A stretch of DNA of 15,057 nt from DATKKK01 sp035542975 (GCA_035542975.1 DATKKK010000037.1:1-15057); one strand, 5' to 3'. Positions 6,467 to 13,493 are shown, counted from the stretch's first letter. Made by a program: numbers and translations. Notes: generated from the sequence alone by a model not told the origin.

Positions 6467-8331
6467 GTGAGACCTTTTTTCCGATACACGACTTACTGCG
6501 TAGAAAGCTTCAAACAAGCTTGGTGATCGTTAGCCTAACCTTGTGTGTCGCTTCAACGCTGTTCCTTCTTCTTTTCAGTGAAAGAATAGGGGTAGGCATC
6601 TCTCTAACTGCTGAAAACACGCTGACGGTTGCTTTTTCATCTGTATTTTCATCCTTCGTGATATTCCTTGAAATTCTAATCTTCATCGCTGGGATAGTGA
6701 TGCTTTCTTTCACGGTTTTTGTGATGATGTCTCAGAGAGTGAGAGACATTGGATTAATGAAGGCTACAGGGTGTCCTAACGATTTGATTTTTGGATATTT
6801 CATAAATGAGTTGCTGATAGTCACGTTCGTTGGTTGTTTTCTCGGAGTAGTTGTGGGGATAATAGCAGACCTTGTCGCAGCTAACTTTTTCAGCAATCCT
6901 GGTTTTCAGGTTTCACAGAAACCCATCAATTTTTGGCTCGTCCTCGTGGTTTTTGTAGCCTTTTTTATCATCGCACTAATCGTCGGAGCTAATCCAATCT
7001 TGAAAACCACAAAGATTGCGCCAGTTAAAGCCATCTCGCCGACTTATTACATAGGACTTAGCAAGGAAGCAGGGTTCAGAGTCAAATCGCATACAGGTTT
7101 CACAACCAAGATTGCTTGGAGAAGCCTTTCTCGCCGCAAATCAGCAACTATTCGGGTTGTTCTTTGTTTAAGCGTCGTCTTCACCTTGATAACCGTGGCT
7201 GTTGCCGGAGGAATAATAGCAGACCAAACCACCAAAAGCTGGGTTGAGAAAGCCATCGGCAAGGACATAGTGTTGATAGCTCATCAAAACATGACAAACC
7301 AGTACAAGCTTTTGCTGTCGAAATTCTACGAAGCTGAAACAGATTCAGCATTTAACTACACAGACGAAAAATACATGATACCTAATAGTCTTCTCACCCA
7401 GCTGCAGTCGCTACAAGAGAATGTAAGTATAGACGCGCGCCTAGTGTTGAAAGGTTCAGTGCAGGAAGTTAAAGGAATCTCATACGGAGAGAGCACGGAA
7501 GAAACCCAGTACGTCGGCGACAGTCGCAGCGGAGAATCCCTGATAGTCGGCATAGAGCCTCGAAAAGTGTTAAACGATTGGGATGTCAACGGCAAGCTTC
7601 TAAGCAGCGATCAAGCGTTAGAAGCCGTGGTAGGCGACACTCTAGGCGCGGAAGTGTTCGATGAACCGTTAAACCAAAGTATGAAACTGCTGAATAACAG
7701 TGTTGAACTTGGTGTTGTTGGCGTTTGCTTGGACCCTCTTAACAACGGAAACGTGACATACGTGTCCCTGAGCGTTCTGCAGAATGCTACAGGAGTGCCC
7801 CAAACTAACATCGTGATGGTTCGCATAGACCCTTCAGCCAATCGTACGGAAACTCTTGACAAAATTAGAGTCATTGTCAGCGCTGTGAACCCTGACTTCG
7901 AAGTGTTTGAACTCGATGAAATATTGGACAAAAGTGTTAACTTCATAGGTTATATATGGTCTGCGGTGATGTTTCTGCCCTTGTTCTCTTTGGTTGCGGC
8001 ATCTTTGTGTTTAATCGGTTATGTTACGCTTGCTATATCTGAGCAGCGTCAGGAGTTTGGTGCTTTAAGGGCTTTGGGCGCTAAATCTAAAACAGTGGTT
8101 AATATCATTGCAACGCAAACGCTGCTGGTTTTGCTCTCAAGCTGTGCTGTTGGAATCTCGTTTGGCATCATGACTACGTTAATGATTTTGATTCCAGAAC
8201 CTGTTGTCACAAGTCTTACGGTCATAGAAATTTCGGGGTGGTTGCTGGCGGCTTTGGCTGCAATGTTCTTTTTAGGCTTGTACCCTGCAATAAGGTTTGC
8301 TCGAAAACCGATCCTAGAAAACATGGCTTAA
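6463..8331 (+). CDS. FtsX-like ABC transporter permease
   Basis: The product has 622 residues. Hydrophobic segments lie at about 17-39, 57-89, 112-140, 155-178 and 230-252, and three more come near the C-terminus (about 490-520, 545-572, 590-611). A large polar region of about 240 residues lies between them, presumably outside the cell. Two coupling-helix blocks are visible: RVRDIGLMKATGC (92-104) and, near the end, RQEFGALRALGAK. The protein is thus a duplicated FtsX domain, as in two-domain MacB/LolCE-like permeases. The 4-base overlap with the ATPase signals translational coupling and one complex. Such systems are mechanotransmission pumps or lipoprotein/peptide exporters; the cargo here is unknown, and no adaptor or outer partner is nearby. 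The gene ends 27 bases from the convergent nuclease gene. Confidence 0.9.
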   Translation: MSETFFPIHDLLRRKLQTSLVIVSLTLCVASTLFLLLFSERIGVGISLTAENTLTVAFSSVFSSFVIFLEILIFIAGIVMLSFTVFVMMSQRVRDIGLMKATGCPNDLIFGYFINELLIVTFVGCFLGVVVGIIADLVAANFFSNPGFQVSQKPINFWLVLVVFVAFFIIALIVGANPILKTTKIAPVKAISPTYYIGLSKEAGFRVKSHTGFTTKIAWRSLSRRKSATIRVVLCLSVVFTLITVAVAGGIIADQTTKSWVEKAIGKDIVLIAHQNMTNQYKLLLSKFYEAETDSAFNYTDEKYMIPNSLLTQLQSLQENVSIDARLVLKGSVQEVKGISYGESTEETQYVGDSRSGESLIVGIEPRKVLNDWDVNGKLLSSDQALEAVVGDTLGAEVFDEPLNQSMKLLNNSVELGVVGVCLDPLNNGNVTYVSLSVLQNATGVPQTNIVMVRIDPSANRTETLDKIRVIVSAVNPDFEVFELDEILDKSVNFIGYIWSAVMFLPLFSLVAASLCLIGYVTLAISEQRQEFGALRALGAKSKTVVNIIATQTLLVLLSSCAVGISFGIMTTLMILIPEPVVTSLTVIEISGWLLAALAAMFFLGLYPAIRFARKPILENMA

Positions 8332-8358
8332 CATTGGAAAGGCATGTTGGAACACGCA

Positions 8359-9072
8359 TTAGAAGTTGTCGAGTTGGTTGGCTAAGCTCTTTTTGAAATG
8401 TTTGATTTCGGTCATGTAAGCAGGAAGTTGGTTTATAAAATCCTGAAATTGCATCACGGGAATAATAGGCACATCCTCATAGAATTTGAGCCTGCTCTCC
8501 CTGAGCGATAACACTGCAGGAACAAACGTCGCTGTTTGCCACGTTGCAAACTCGATTTTGACGACAGGATTCGGCAGGGATTCAACCAGAGCCTTCGTCC
8601 TTTCCACTTGTTCAGCAACCACCTTTCTTAGGGCAGACGGTGTTAATCCATGTCGCCAACGTTTGCAATCAACACACACTACTATAGGTTTCTTGCATCC
8701 AATAACATCTATTTCCCATCGATGCCCAGCATGCTTGAATCGCAAATTCTTCTTAACACAATAACCATTCTGCACTAAAGCGACGGCAACTATATCCTCA
8801 AACTCGTTCCATCGCAAGAAACTGCTCACCAACTCAGGATCAGAACCTAGTTGTACCGCAATAATAGCCAGTCTAAGACGCTGTAAGTCATCTGTCTCGA
8901 CAAAAGCGTTTCGCAGATAAACCAACCCATCATTTTGCATTTTTCCAAGCAATTTTTGATAAACAACTGACGGAATATTTGCGTCTTTCTTGATTAGTTC
9001 ATATGAAACAGACCCGTTCTGCGTCAATTTTAGAACAGATATAATAAGGTTTCTCTCAACACTCACAACCAT
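8359..9072 (-). CDS. Winged-helix/PD-(D/E)XK restriction-endonuclease-like protein
   Basis: The product has 237 residues. The first 60 or so form a helix-turn-helix/wing pattern (LIISVLKLTQNGSVSYELIKKDANIP...). The rest is a nuclease fold: NEFEDIVAVALVQNGY, then WEIDVIG (D122), then VCVDCKRW with D135-x-K137, and a downstream helix with Gln/Glu (VAEQVERTK). E90/E92 may complete the site. This matches archaeal Mrr-like or recombinase-associated nucleases that act on DNA ends or foreign DNA. ATG 9072 sits close behind GGAG (2 bases); GTG 9066 (8 bases) is an equally good start. The frame extends to ATG 9120, but a TATA-like TTTTAAA (9126-9132) is too close for that. The gene stands alone, with no methylase beside it. 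Confidence 0.8.
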   Translation of the reverse strand: MVVSVERNLIISVLKLTQNGSVSYELIKKDANIPSVVYQKLLGKMQNDGLVYLRNAFVETDDLQRLRLAIIAVQLGSDPELVSSFLRWNEFEDIVAVALVQNGYCVKKNLRFKHAGHRWEIDVIGCKKPIVVCVDCKRWRHGLTPSALRKVVAEQVERTKALVESLPNPVVKIEFATWQTATFVPAVLSLRESRLKFYEDVPIIPVMQFQDFINQLPAYMTEIKHFKKSLANQLDNF

Positions 9073-9125
9073 AACTCCGTAATTTAACAAAAAAATGTAG
9101 AAAATGTGTAGGTTCTGCATCTCTG

Positions 9126-9132
9126 TTTAAAA
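9126..9132 (-). promoter_or_regulatory. TATA-like box for the nuclease gene
   Basis: TTTTAAA on the minus strand predicts transcription starting near 9103 and a leader of about 30 bases to ATG 9072. Confidence 0.35.
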
Positions 9133-9141
9133 GCTTTTTCA

Positions 9142-9747
9142 TCAAAAACCCTTCTGTTCAATCAGGTATCGCATTACGGGTCTGGTTTTAGAACGCCGAA
9201 GAACCTCCACAAAACCAGCTCTGCGAAACGCTGAAACCAAGCCAGTGTAGACAAAAGCATCAGGCAGAAATTTTTCTAGATCGTTTGGGTATCCCTCCAC
9301 TATTCTTCCACCTTGTCTTTTCACATGTTCAACAGCAGCTTCCAACAGCTTCACAGTAATACCTTTTCGTCTGAATGGTTTAGCCACGAAGAAGCAGACA
9401 ACCGACCAAACAGGCTTATCGTCAACGCGTTTGAGAACACGAGATCGCTCTAAGGCTGGAAAGGCTTCTCGTGGAGCAACCGAACACCATCCAACTGGCT
9501 CCTTGTTGACGTAAGCGAGAATTCCCGGAGTTTCGCCGTTGTCAACTATGTTTTTCATAGCTTTTCTGTTTCCTTCTCCTTTGTTCTTCGCGAATTCGGA
9601 GCGTTTAAGCCTCCACCACATGCACCAGCAACCACCACACGCGCCGTGTTTGCTGAACAACTTTTCAAAATCAGTCCAGTGTTCAGGAGTCAGTGGATAG
9701 AACTTTAAATTTGTGATGTCTGGCACAACGGATTTCTCCTGTTCCAC
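9142..9747 (-). CDS. GNAT acetyltransferase with a Cys-rich N-terminal motif
   Basis: The product has 201 residues from GTG 9747. The N-terminal block GACGGCWCMWW (C37, C40, C42) is typical of a GNAT subgroup of uncharacterised enzymes. Motif A is FRRKGITVKLL (125-135) after the strand SVVCFFV, and the C-terminal part (DAFVYTGLVSAFRRAGF) is the motif B region. Acetyl-CoA binding is likely; the acceptor is unknown. A TATA-like TAATATTT (9778-9771) is placed for a leaderless start at the GTG. An internal GTG at 9726, 9 bases after GGAG, is an alternative. Bases 9247-9264, coding DAFVY, closely resemble the 18-bp intergenic repeat. Confidence 0.85.
   Translation of the reverse strand: MEQEKSVVPDITNLKFYPLTPEHWTDFEKLFSKHGACGGCWCMWWRLKRSEFAKNKGEGNRKAMKNIVDNGETPGILAYVNKEPVGWCSVAPREAFPALERSRVLKRVDDKPVWSVVCFFVAKPFRRKGITVKLLEAAVEHVKRQGGRIVEGYPNDLEKFLPDAFVYTGLVSAFRRAGFVEVLRRSKTRPVMRYLIEQKGF
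9247..9264 (-). repeat. Near-copy E of the 18-bp repeat, inside a coding region
   Basis: It matches the intergenic copies at 15 of 18 bases, with 12 consecutive identical bases (TGATGCTTTTGT), and codes for Asp-Ala-Phe-Val-Tyr of the acetyltransferase. It may be related to the repeat or be a coincidence of coding. Confidence 0.5.
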
Positions 9748-9770
9748 ATTTTCAGCAGTTTGCCTCTTCT

Positions 9771-9778
9771 AAATATTA
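9771..9778 (-). promoter_or_regulatory. TATA-like box for the Cys-motif acetyltransferase
   Basis: TAATATTT on the minus strand is centred about 27 bases before GTG 9747, favouring a leaderless transcript. Confidence 0.4.
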
Positions 9779-9787
9779 TGGTAAATT

Positions 9788-9805
9788 GTTGATGCTTTTG
9801 TATAC
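9788..9805 (+). repeat. Dispersed 18-bp repeat, copy D
   Basis: GTTGATGCTTTTGTATAC lies in the divergent gap between the acetyltransferase and the aminotransferase. Here its 3' part is also a 12-bp palindrome, TTTGTATACAAA (9797-9808). Confidence 0.85.
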
Positions 9806-9881
9806 AAATCAGAAAAACCTATGGAAACCATAATAAGACCGCAAGATAAAAACTGACAACCAAAAATAGAAAGGAGTGCGC

Positions 9882-11174
9882 ATGACAGAGAAATACGCGT
9901 CAAAGACCAAGAAATCCAGAGCTCTATACGAACGAGCAAAGAAGGTCTTGCCAGCTGGCGTGTCATACGGAATAAGGTACTTTGAACCGTACCCTTTTTT
10001 CACGGCACGAGCTAAAGGAAGCAAGCTTTACGACGTTGACGGCAACGAGTACGTTGACTTCTGGCTAGGTCACACCGCACTAATCCTCGGTCACAGTCCA
10101 CCTCCCGTCGTTAAAGCTGTTAAGAAACAGTTGGATAATGGCACTATTTATGGAACTTCACACGAGCTAGAAATCACATTAGCCGAGCAAGTAGCCAAGA
10201 TGGTTCCAAGCGCCCAGATGACACGTTTCACGAATTCTGGAACCGAAGCAAACATGTACGCAATACGTCTAGCTCGCGCATACACGGGGAGAGACAAGAT
10301 AGCCAAATTTGAGGGCGGATGGCATGGAGGCTATGACGCACTGCACACGGGCGTCAAATACCCTTTTAACATTCAAGAATCCGCTGGACTGACACATGGA
10401 AGCCTTCTGGACACCATCGTTCTACCCTACAATGACCTAGACGGAGTTAAGACGAAACTGAAAAACGAAAAAGTAGCTTCAATAACGATCGAACCCGTCC
10501 TCGGCTCTGGAGGATGCATTCCAGCAGAAAAAGAATTCCTGCAAGGTCTAAGGGAATACTGCGATGAAAAAAACGTTCTGCTAATCTTTGACGAAGTTAT
10601 CACCGGTTTCAGGCTTGCGCCAGGCGGAGGACAACAATATTATGGCGTGATGCCAGACATCACGGTTTTCGGAAAGATTTTAGGCGGAGGGTTTCCAGTA
10701 GGCGCTTTCTGTGGAAGACGAGAGGTTATGGAGAGAATAAATTCGCAGAAGTATAAACGTCCGGAGTACGCTTTCCACGGAGGAACTTTCACAGCTAACC
10801 CGATAACCACGACGGCTGGGTTGGTGACTCTCAAAATATTGGAAGACGGCTTGTTGATAAACAGATTGAACAGGCTTGGAGACAGGATAAGAAAGGAGTT
10901 GGGCGATATCTTTGCAAACAACAACATAGAAACACGGATCACGGGTGCAGGTTCACTTTTCAACGTTCATTTCACTAAAGAAAAGTTAAGAAACGCTTCA
11001 GATGCTGCAAAGGCCGATAAAAACAAACTTTTAAGCTATAACATAGCACTGATCGCAAACGGCATCTTCTTCCTGCCGACCCATAACGGAGCATTAAGCA
11101 CCGCGCACACCAAAGAAGACGTGGAAAAGCTGTTTTCAGAAACTGAAAAATATGCAAAACAACAGAAAAACTAA
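9882..11174 (+). CDS. hemL: Class III aminotransferase, glutamate-1-semialdehyde aminomutase-like
   Basis: The product has 430 residues, the normal length. PLP-enzyme landmarks: FTNSGTEAN (116-124), the catalytic-loop block FEGGWHGGYDA (143-153), FDEVITGFR (236-244) with D237 for the pyridine nitrogen, and PLP lysine K265 in VFGKILGGGFPVGAF (262-276). Overall order and length match HemL, which converts glutamate-1-semialdehyde to 5-aminolevulinate. Some HemL-specific positions differ: the usual GNMG loop after EPV is GSGG here, and the usual YHG-H block is WHGGYD. No other haem gene is adjacent. A related class III aminotransferase with another substrate is therefore possible. ATG 9882 is preceded by AAAGGAG with 5 bases of spacing; GTG 9876 overlaps that site and is less likely. 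Confidence 0.82.
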   Translation: MTEKYASKTKKSRALYERAKKVLPAGVSYGIRYFEPYPFFTARAKGSKLYDVDGNEYVDFWLGHTALILGHSPPPVVKAVKKQLDNGTIYGTSHELEITLAEQVAKMVPSAQMTRFTNSGTEANMYAIRLARAYTGRDKIAKFEGGWHGGYDALHTGVKYPFNIQESAGLTHGSLLDTIVLPYNDLDGVKTKLKNEKVASITIEPVLGSGGCIPAEKEFLQGLREYCDEKNVLLIFDEVITGFRLAPGGGQQYYGVMPDITVFGKILGGGFPVGAFCGRREVMERINSQKYKRPEYAFHGGTFTANPITTTAGLVTLKILEDGLLINRLNRLGDRIRKELGDIFANNNIETRITGAGSLFNVHFTKEKLRNASDAAKADKNKLLSYNIALIANGIFFLPTHNGALSTAHTKEDVEKLFSETEKYAKQQKN

Positions 11175-11189
11175 ACCCCTAAACCCTTT

Positions 11190-11843
11190 TCAAACCCTAT
11201 TTTTGTTACGTTTTAACATTGTCTCGGCTTTTTTCAAGTCTAACACAGTATTAATGTTCACAAAAGTCTTGAGCTCGGGATCTAATTGCTGAAGAACCAA
11301 CGTTGAAACATATCTCACACCATGTAATTTATCTATCATGCACTGCATGTTTATCTTGCCTTCTTTCAGCGCCTCAGCTGTCACGTGTGCTACTGACTTT
11401 GTGTGGTACACTGCTTGCAGAGGCTCAATGTACCCGTTTGGCCAGCGTGGAATAACGGCAGTCTTGTTTGGGCACAGTTCAAGCAGAAGCGAAAGAATTT
11501 CTCTGGAGATAAACGGGGTGTCGCAAGGAACTAATATTGAATATTTTCCATGGGCTTCCTCAAAACCTGTTAGTACGCCTACAAGCGGACACCGCACGCT
11601 TCCTTTATCAACTAAGACTCTTGCGTTTGCGCCTATGACTTTGGTGTAATTTGTCGCTTGAAGCTCAGAGCTGACTACAACTAGCGTTTCGTTGACAAGG
11701 TTACTTGTGGCGTTCATCACATGTTTGATCAGTGGCTTGTTTGCTAGAAGAAGTAGTCCTTTGTCTTGCCCAAACCTTGTGGAGAGTCCTCCTGCAAGGA
11801 TTATTGCTGACGTGTCCAACGCAGATGCCTCTTGTTTTGCCAT
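11190..11843 (-). CDS. mobA: Molybdenum cofactor guanylyltransferase MobA-like
   Basis: The product has 217 residues, a usual MobA length. The nucleotidyltransferase signature LAGGLSTRFGQDKG (16-29) contains the GTP-binding Gly-rich loop with R23 and K28. CPLVGVLTGFE (85-95) and the metal-binding VPCDTPF (105-111, D108) follow in the family's order. MobA transfers GMP from GTP to Mo-molybdopterin; archaeal homologues may make the tungsten equivalent. ATG 11843 has a TATA-like TTATAC (11866-11861) about 20 bases before it, so the message may be leaderless. The gene is convergent with the aminotransferase (15 bases apart) and divergent from the small four-cysteine gene. No other cofactor gene is visible. 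Confidence 0.9.
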   Translation of the reverse strand: MAKQEASALDTSAIILAGGLSTRFGQDKGLLLLANKPLIKHVMNATSNLVNETLVVVSSELQATNYTKVIGANARVLVDKGSVRCPLVGVLTGFEEAHGKYSILVPCDTPFISREILSLLLELCPNKTAVIPRWPNGYIEPLQAVYHTKSVAHVTAEALKEGKINMQCMIDKLHGVRYVSTLVLQQLDPELKTFVNINTVLDLKKAETMLKRNKNRV

Positions 11844-11901
11844 CGTGTTTGTCTAGTGTTGTATAAGTTTTGTTTAGGAAATATTACTTGATGGGAATAC
11901 A

Positions 11902-11909
11902 GTATATTA
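11902..11909 (+). promoter_or_regulatory. TATA-like box for the four-cysteine miniprotein
   Basis: GTATATTA predicts transcription from near 11931 and a leader of about 20 bases carrying the GGAG ribosome site. Confidence 0.45.
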
Positions 11910-11953
11910 CGCATTTAATGCTTTCTTTACTTTTGCAGCAAGGAGAACGCATT

Positions 11954-12073
11954 ATGAACTCTGAAATACTGGAATTGAACCGTCTGATATGCAATCAATG
12001 CGAACAAAAAGAATATGAGAAATGTAAGAACTGCAAGGTTTACATGTTGATAAACAAGATAGCAGGGCAATAG
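11954..12073 (+). CDS. 39-residue zinc-ribbon-like miniprotein
   Basis: ATG 11954 follows AAGGAG with 8 bases of spacing, and a TATA-like box stands upstream. The frame also extends back to a TTG at 11870, but that part has no coding look. The product is MNSEILELNRLI followed by C13-x2-C16-x7-C24-x2-C27 and a short helix (VYMLINKIAG). Two CxxC knuckles in so short a chain suggest a structural zinc site, possibly for protein or nucleic-acid contact. Many archaeal four-cysteine microproteins are uncharacterised, and I do not recognise this one. It ends 4 bases before the stop of the convergent ParA-like gene. Confidence 0.65.
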   Translation: MNSEILELNRLICNQCEQKEYEKCKNCKVYMLINKIAGQ

Positions 12074-12077
12074 AAAA

Positions 12078-12860
12078 CTAGGCTGTTTTATCTATCGTGT
12101 CTGCCATTTCGTTTAGAATCTTTGTGAAAGGATGCTCTGGCTTGTCCTGAGCGAAGATAATTCCTCCTTCTGCTCTCATCACGTCGCAGAAACAAGGAAT
12201 CAACCCTAAGATTGGAACTCGATACATATCCTGAAGTTTCGCTTGAACGTCTTTTCCTGATTTAGAGGAAACATCCTGCATAACCTTGTTCAAAACAACA
12301 TCAGTTTTTTTCTCGAACAACTCGTAGAGTTCATGTAACATGCGTTGGGTTCCGTTCACATCTGAACGGTCTGACGTTGTTGCAACGACCACCAAGTCGG
12401 CGCTGACGATGGCGTTTATGGAAGAGTATTGAAGCCCTGGGCTTGTGTCAAAGATCAGGTAGTCAAAACCTTTGTCTCCTATTAGTGATTCTCGGAGCGC
12501 TAGAATTCTTCCTAGTGCGTGCATTTCCCATTTTCTGTCTTTTGCGCTCATGTCTCTGATTGCTTCTGTCGCTGGGTTGGCAAAAGCGACGAAGAGCTGG
12601 CCGCCGTTATGGATGCGGCTGCTTAGGTCGATTAAGACTCTGTCGATTTCGCATGTGCCGTTTAAGTAATCGTTCATCCAGCAGCTTGCGTTGTCAACTT
12701 TTAGAAGATTAGCCAAACTTGGTGCTCTGAAGTCTAAGTCGAATAGGCATACTTTTTTGCCGCGCTTGACAAAGGTTGCTGCTAAGTTGATGGATAACAG
12801 TGTCTTGCCTGTTCCGCCTTTGTAAGAATGCACGGCAAGTATTTTACCCAACTTCTTCAC
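12078..12860 (-). CDS. ParA/MinD-like ATPase
   Basis: The product has 260 residues. The deviant Walker A YKGGTGKT (13-20) carries both the signature lysine K14 and K19. The A' motif is LFDLDFRAPS (39-48), and Walker B is LIFDTSPG (about 134-141), followed by the switch region VVATTSDRSD. This is the ParA/Soj/MinD family: ATP-driven dimers used for DNA segregation or positioning. The C-terminus lacks an obvious basic amphipathic MinD membrane helix, so action on DNA is more likely than on membrane. The ATG overlaps the stop of the upstream winged-helix gene by 4 bases (ATGA), so the two proteins are made together. Chromosome or plasmid partition is an inference. Confidence 0.88.
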   Translation of the reverse strand: MKKLGKILAVHSYKGGTGKTLLSINLAATFVKRGKKVCLFDLDFRAPSLANLLKVDNASCWMNDYLNGTCEIDRVLIDLSSRIHNGGQLFVAFANPATEAIRDMSAKDRKWEMHALGRILALRESLIGDKGFDYLIFDTSPGLQYSSINAIVSADLVVVATTSDRSDVNGTQRMLHELYELFEKKTDVVLNKVMQDVSSKSGKDVQAKLQDMYRVPILGLIPCFCDVMRAEGGIIFAQDKPEHPFTKILNEMADTIDKTA

Positions 12861-13267
12861 CCTTGGTTTTCTCTTTCTACGTAGAAATAGGCTTTTCTTC
12901 CTTTTCTTTCCTTCTTCAGGTAACCCATGAGTACAAGCTGGTTGAGATAAGCGCTTTCGACGGCTCTGGCTCGGCGTGTTTGCTGAGCGATCTCATCTGC
13001 TGTTGCTCGACCGAGTCTGCATAAGGTCATGGCAGTTTTTCTAAGGTGATCTGGCATGGAAAGCAGGGTCATAACGTCTAGCGGGGTGTCGGTGAGTGGT
13101 GGCTGAATGTCTTGTTTGCCATGTTTTTGCAGTTCTATCATTACTTCCATTTTTTCGTTCAGTTTTTCTAGGTTTTCCTTTATTTTTTCGAGCACGTGTA
13201 GAGGTTTTTTGTTGAGGATTTCTTGGCTTGCCACTCTGGTTCCCCGTCTTGTTTTACGTGTATACAT
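12857..13267 (-). CDS. Coiled-coil/winged-helix partner of the ParA-like ATPase
   Basis: The product has 136 residues. It has a basic N-terminus (MYTRKTRRGTR), a heptad-like helix (about 24-50, LEKIKENLEKLNEKMEVMIEL), a linker, then a winged-helix domain (about 68-132) with a wing rich in Lys/Arg (LKKERKGRKAYFYV). Coupled expression with a ParA-like ATPase suggests the DNA-binding, centromere-like adaptor. The arrangement recalls the PadR-type winged-helix protein AspA next to ParA in the Sulfolobus pNOB8 partition cassette, although no ParB is present here. ATG 13267 has a TATA-like TTAATAAA (13294-13287), so the message is probably leaderless, and inverted repeats flank this promoter. Not a family I can name. 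Confidence 0.75.
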   Translation of the reverse strand: MYTRKTRRGTRVASQEILNKKPLHVLEKIKENLEKLNEKMEVMIELQKHGKQDIQPPLTDTPLDVMTLLSMPDHLRKTAMTLCRLGRATADEIAQQTRRARAVESAYLNQLVLMGYLKKERKGRKAYFYVERENQG

Positions 13268-13314
13268 TAGGTTAATGAGAAGAGCGTTTATTAAGTCTTA
13301 CGACATACACGTAA
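13254..13314. repeat. Inverted repeat flanking the winged-helix/ParA promoter
   Basis: TTACGTGTAT (13254-13263) and ATACACGTAA (13305-13314) are perfect 10-bp inverted arms. The left arm overlaps codons 2-5 of the winged-helix gene. The arms enclose the start codon and TATA box. This may be an autoregulatory operator or a small partition site. Confidence 0.55.
13287..13294 (-). promoter_or_regulatory. TATA-like box of the winged-helix/ParA operon
   Basis: TTAATAAA on the minus strand is centred about 23 bases before ATG 13267, suggesting a leaderless transcript. Confidence 0.45.
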
Positions 13315-13315
13315 G
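13297..13315. promoter_or_regulatory. Palindromic operator candidate
   Basis: CTTACG-ACATACA-CGTAAG is a perfect 6-bp palindrome with a 7-base spacer, ending 2 bases upstream of the TATA box, where the BRE element would lie. It is a good position for a regulator, most simply the encoded winged-helix protein. Confidence 0.5.
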
Positions 13316-13351
13316 AAGTGGACATACTTATTCACAAAATAAATGCGGAGT

Positions 13352-13368
13352 TATTCGAAAAACGAATA
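13352..13368. terminator. Small hairpin just past the membrane peptide gene
   Basis: TATTCG-AAAAA-CGAATA forms a 6-bp stem with a 5-base loop, starting 2 bases beyond the TAG on the minus strand. It may help end the transcript; no long T tract follows. Confidence 0.3.
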
Positions 13369-13370
13369 TT

Positions 13371-13493
13371 CTAGCGGAAAACGTTGCTTTTAGCCCAGAA
13401 GACGCCGAGAATCATCAAGCCTGCGAGCATAGAGATTAAGAGCACGGCAACATATTCTGCTGTGGACACGGCTATTTGCTCGAACATGTTCAT
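13371..13493 (-). CDS. 40-residue single-pass membrane peptide
   Basis: ATG 13493 to TAG 13373-13371. The chain is MNMFEQIAVSTAEY, then a hydrophobic run of about 20 residues (VAVLLISMLAGLMILGVFW), then a basic tail (AKSNVFR). That is a clean one-pass pattern with the tail inside by the positive-inside rule. A TATA-like TTTTAAGT (13524-13517) is centred about 27 bases before the ATG, fitting a leaderless message. It lies directly upstream of the winged-helix/ParA operon in the same direction, with its own promoter. No family is recognised. An alternative ATG two codons in (13487) is possible. Confidence 0.6.
   Translation of the reverse strand: MNMFEQIAVSTAEYVAVLLISMLAGLMILGVFWAKSNVFR

Noticed and set aside
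11165..11200. Telomere-like CCTAAACCC repeats between the aminotransferase and mobA genes.
   Set aside because: Only two imperfect units are present, in a 15-base convergent gap and the adjoining gene ends; this fits an ordinary C/T-rich 3' end.
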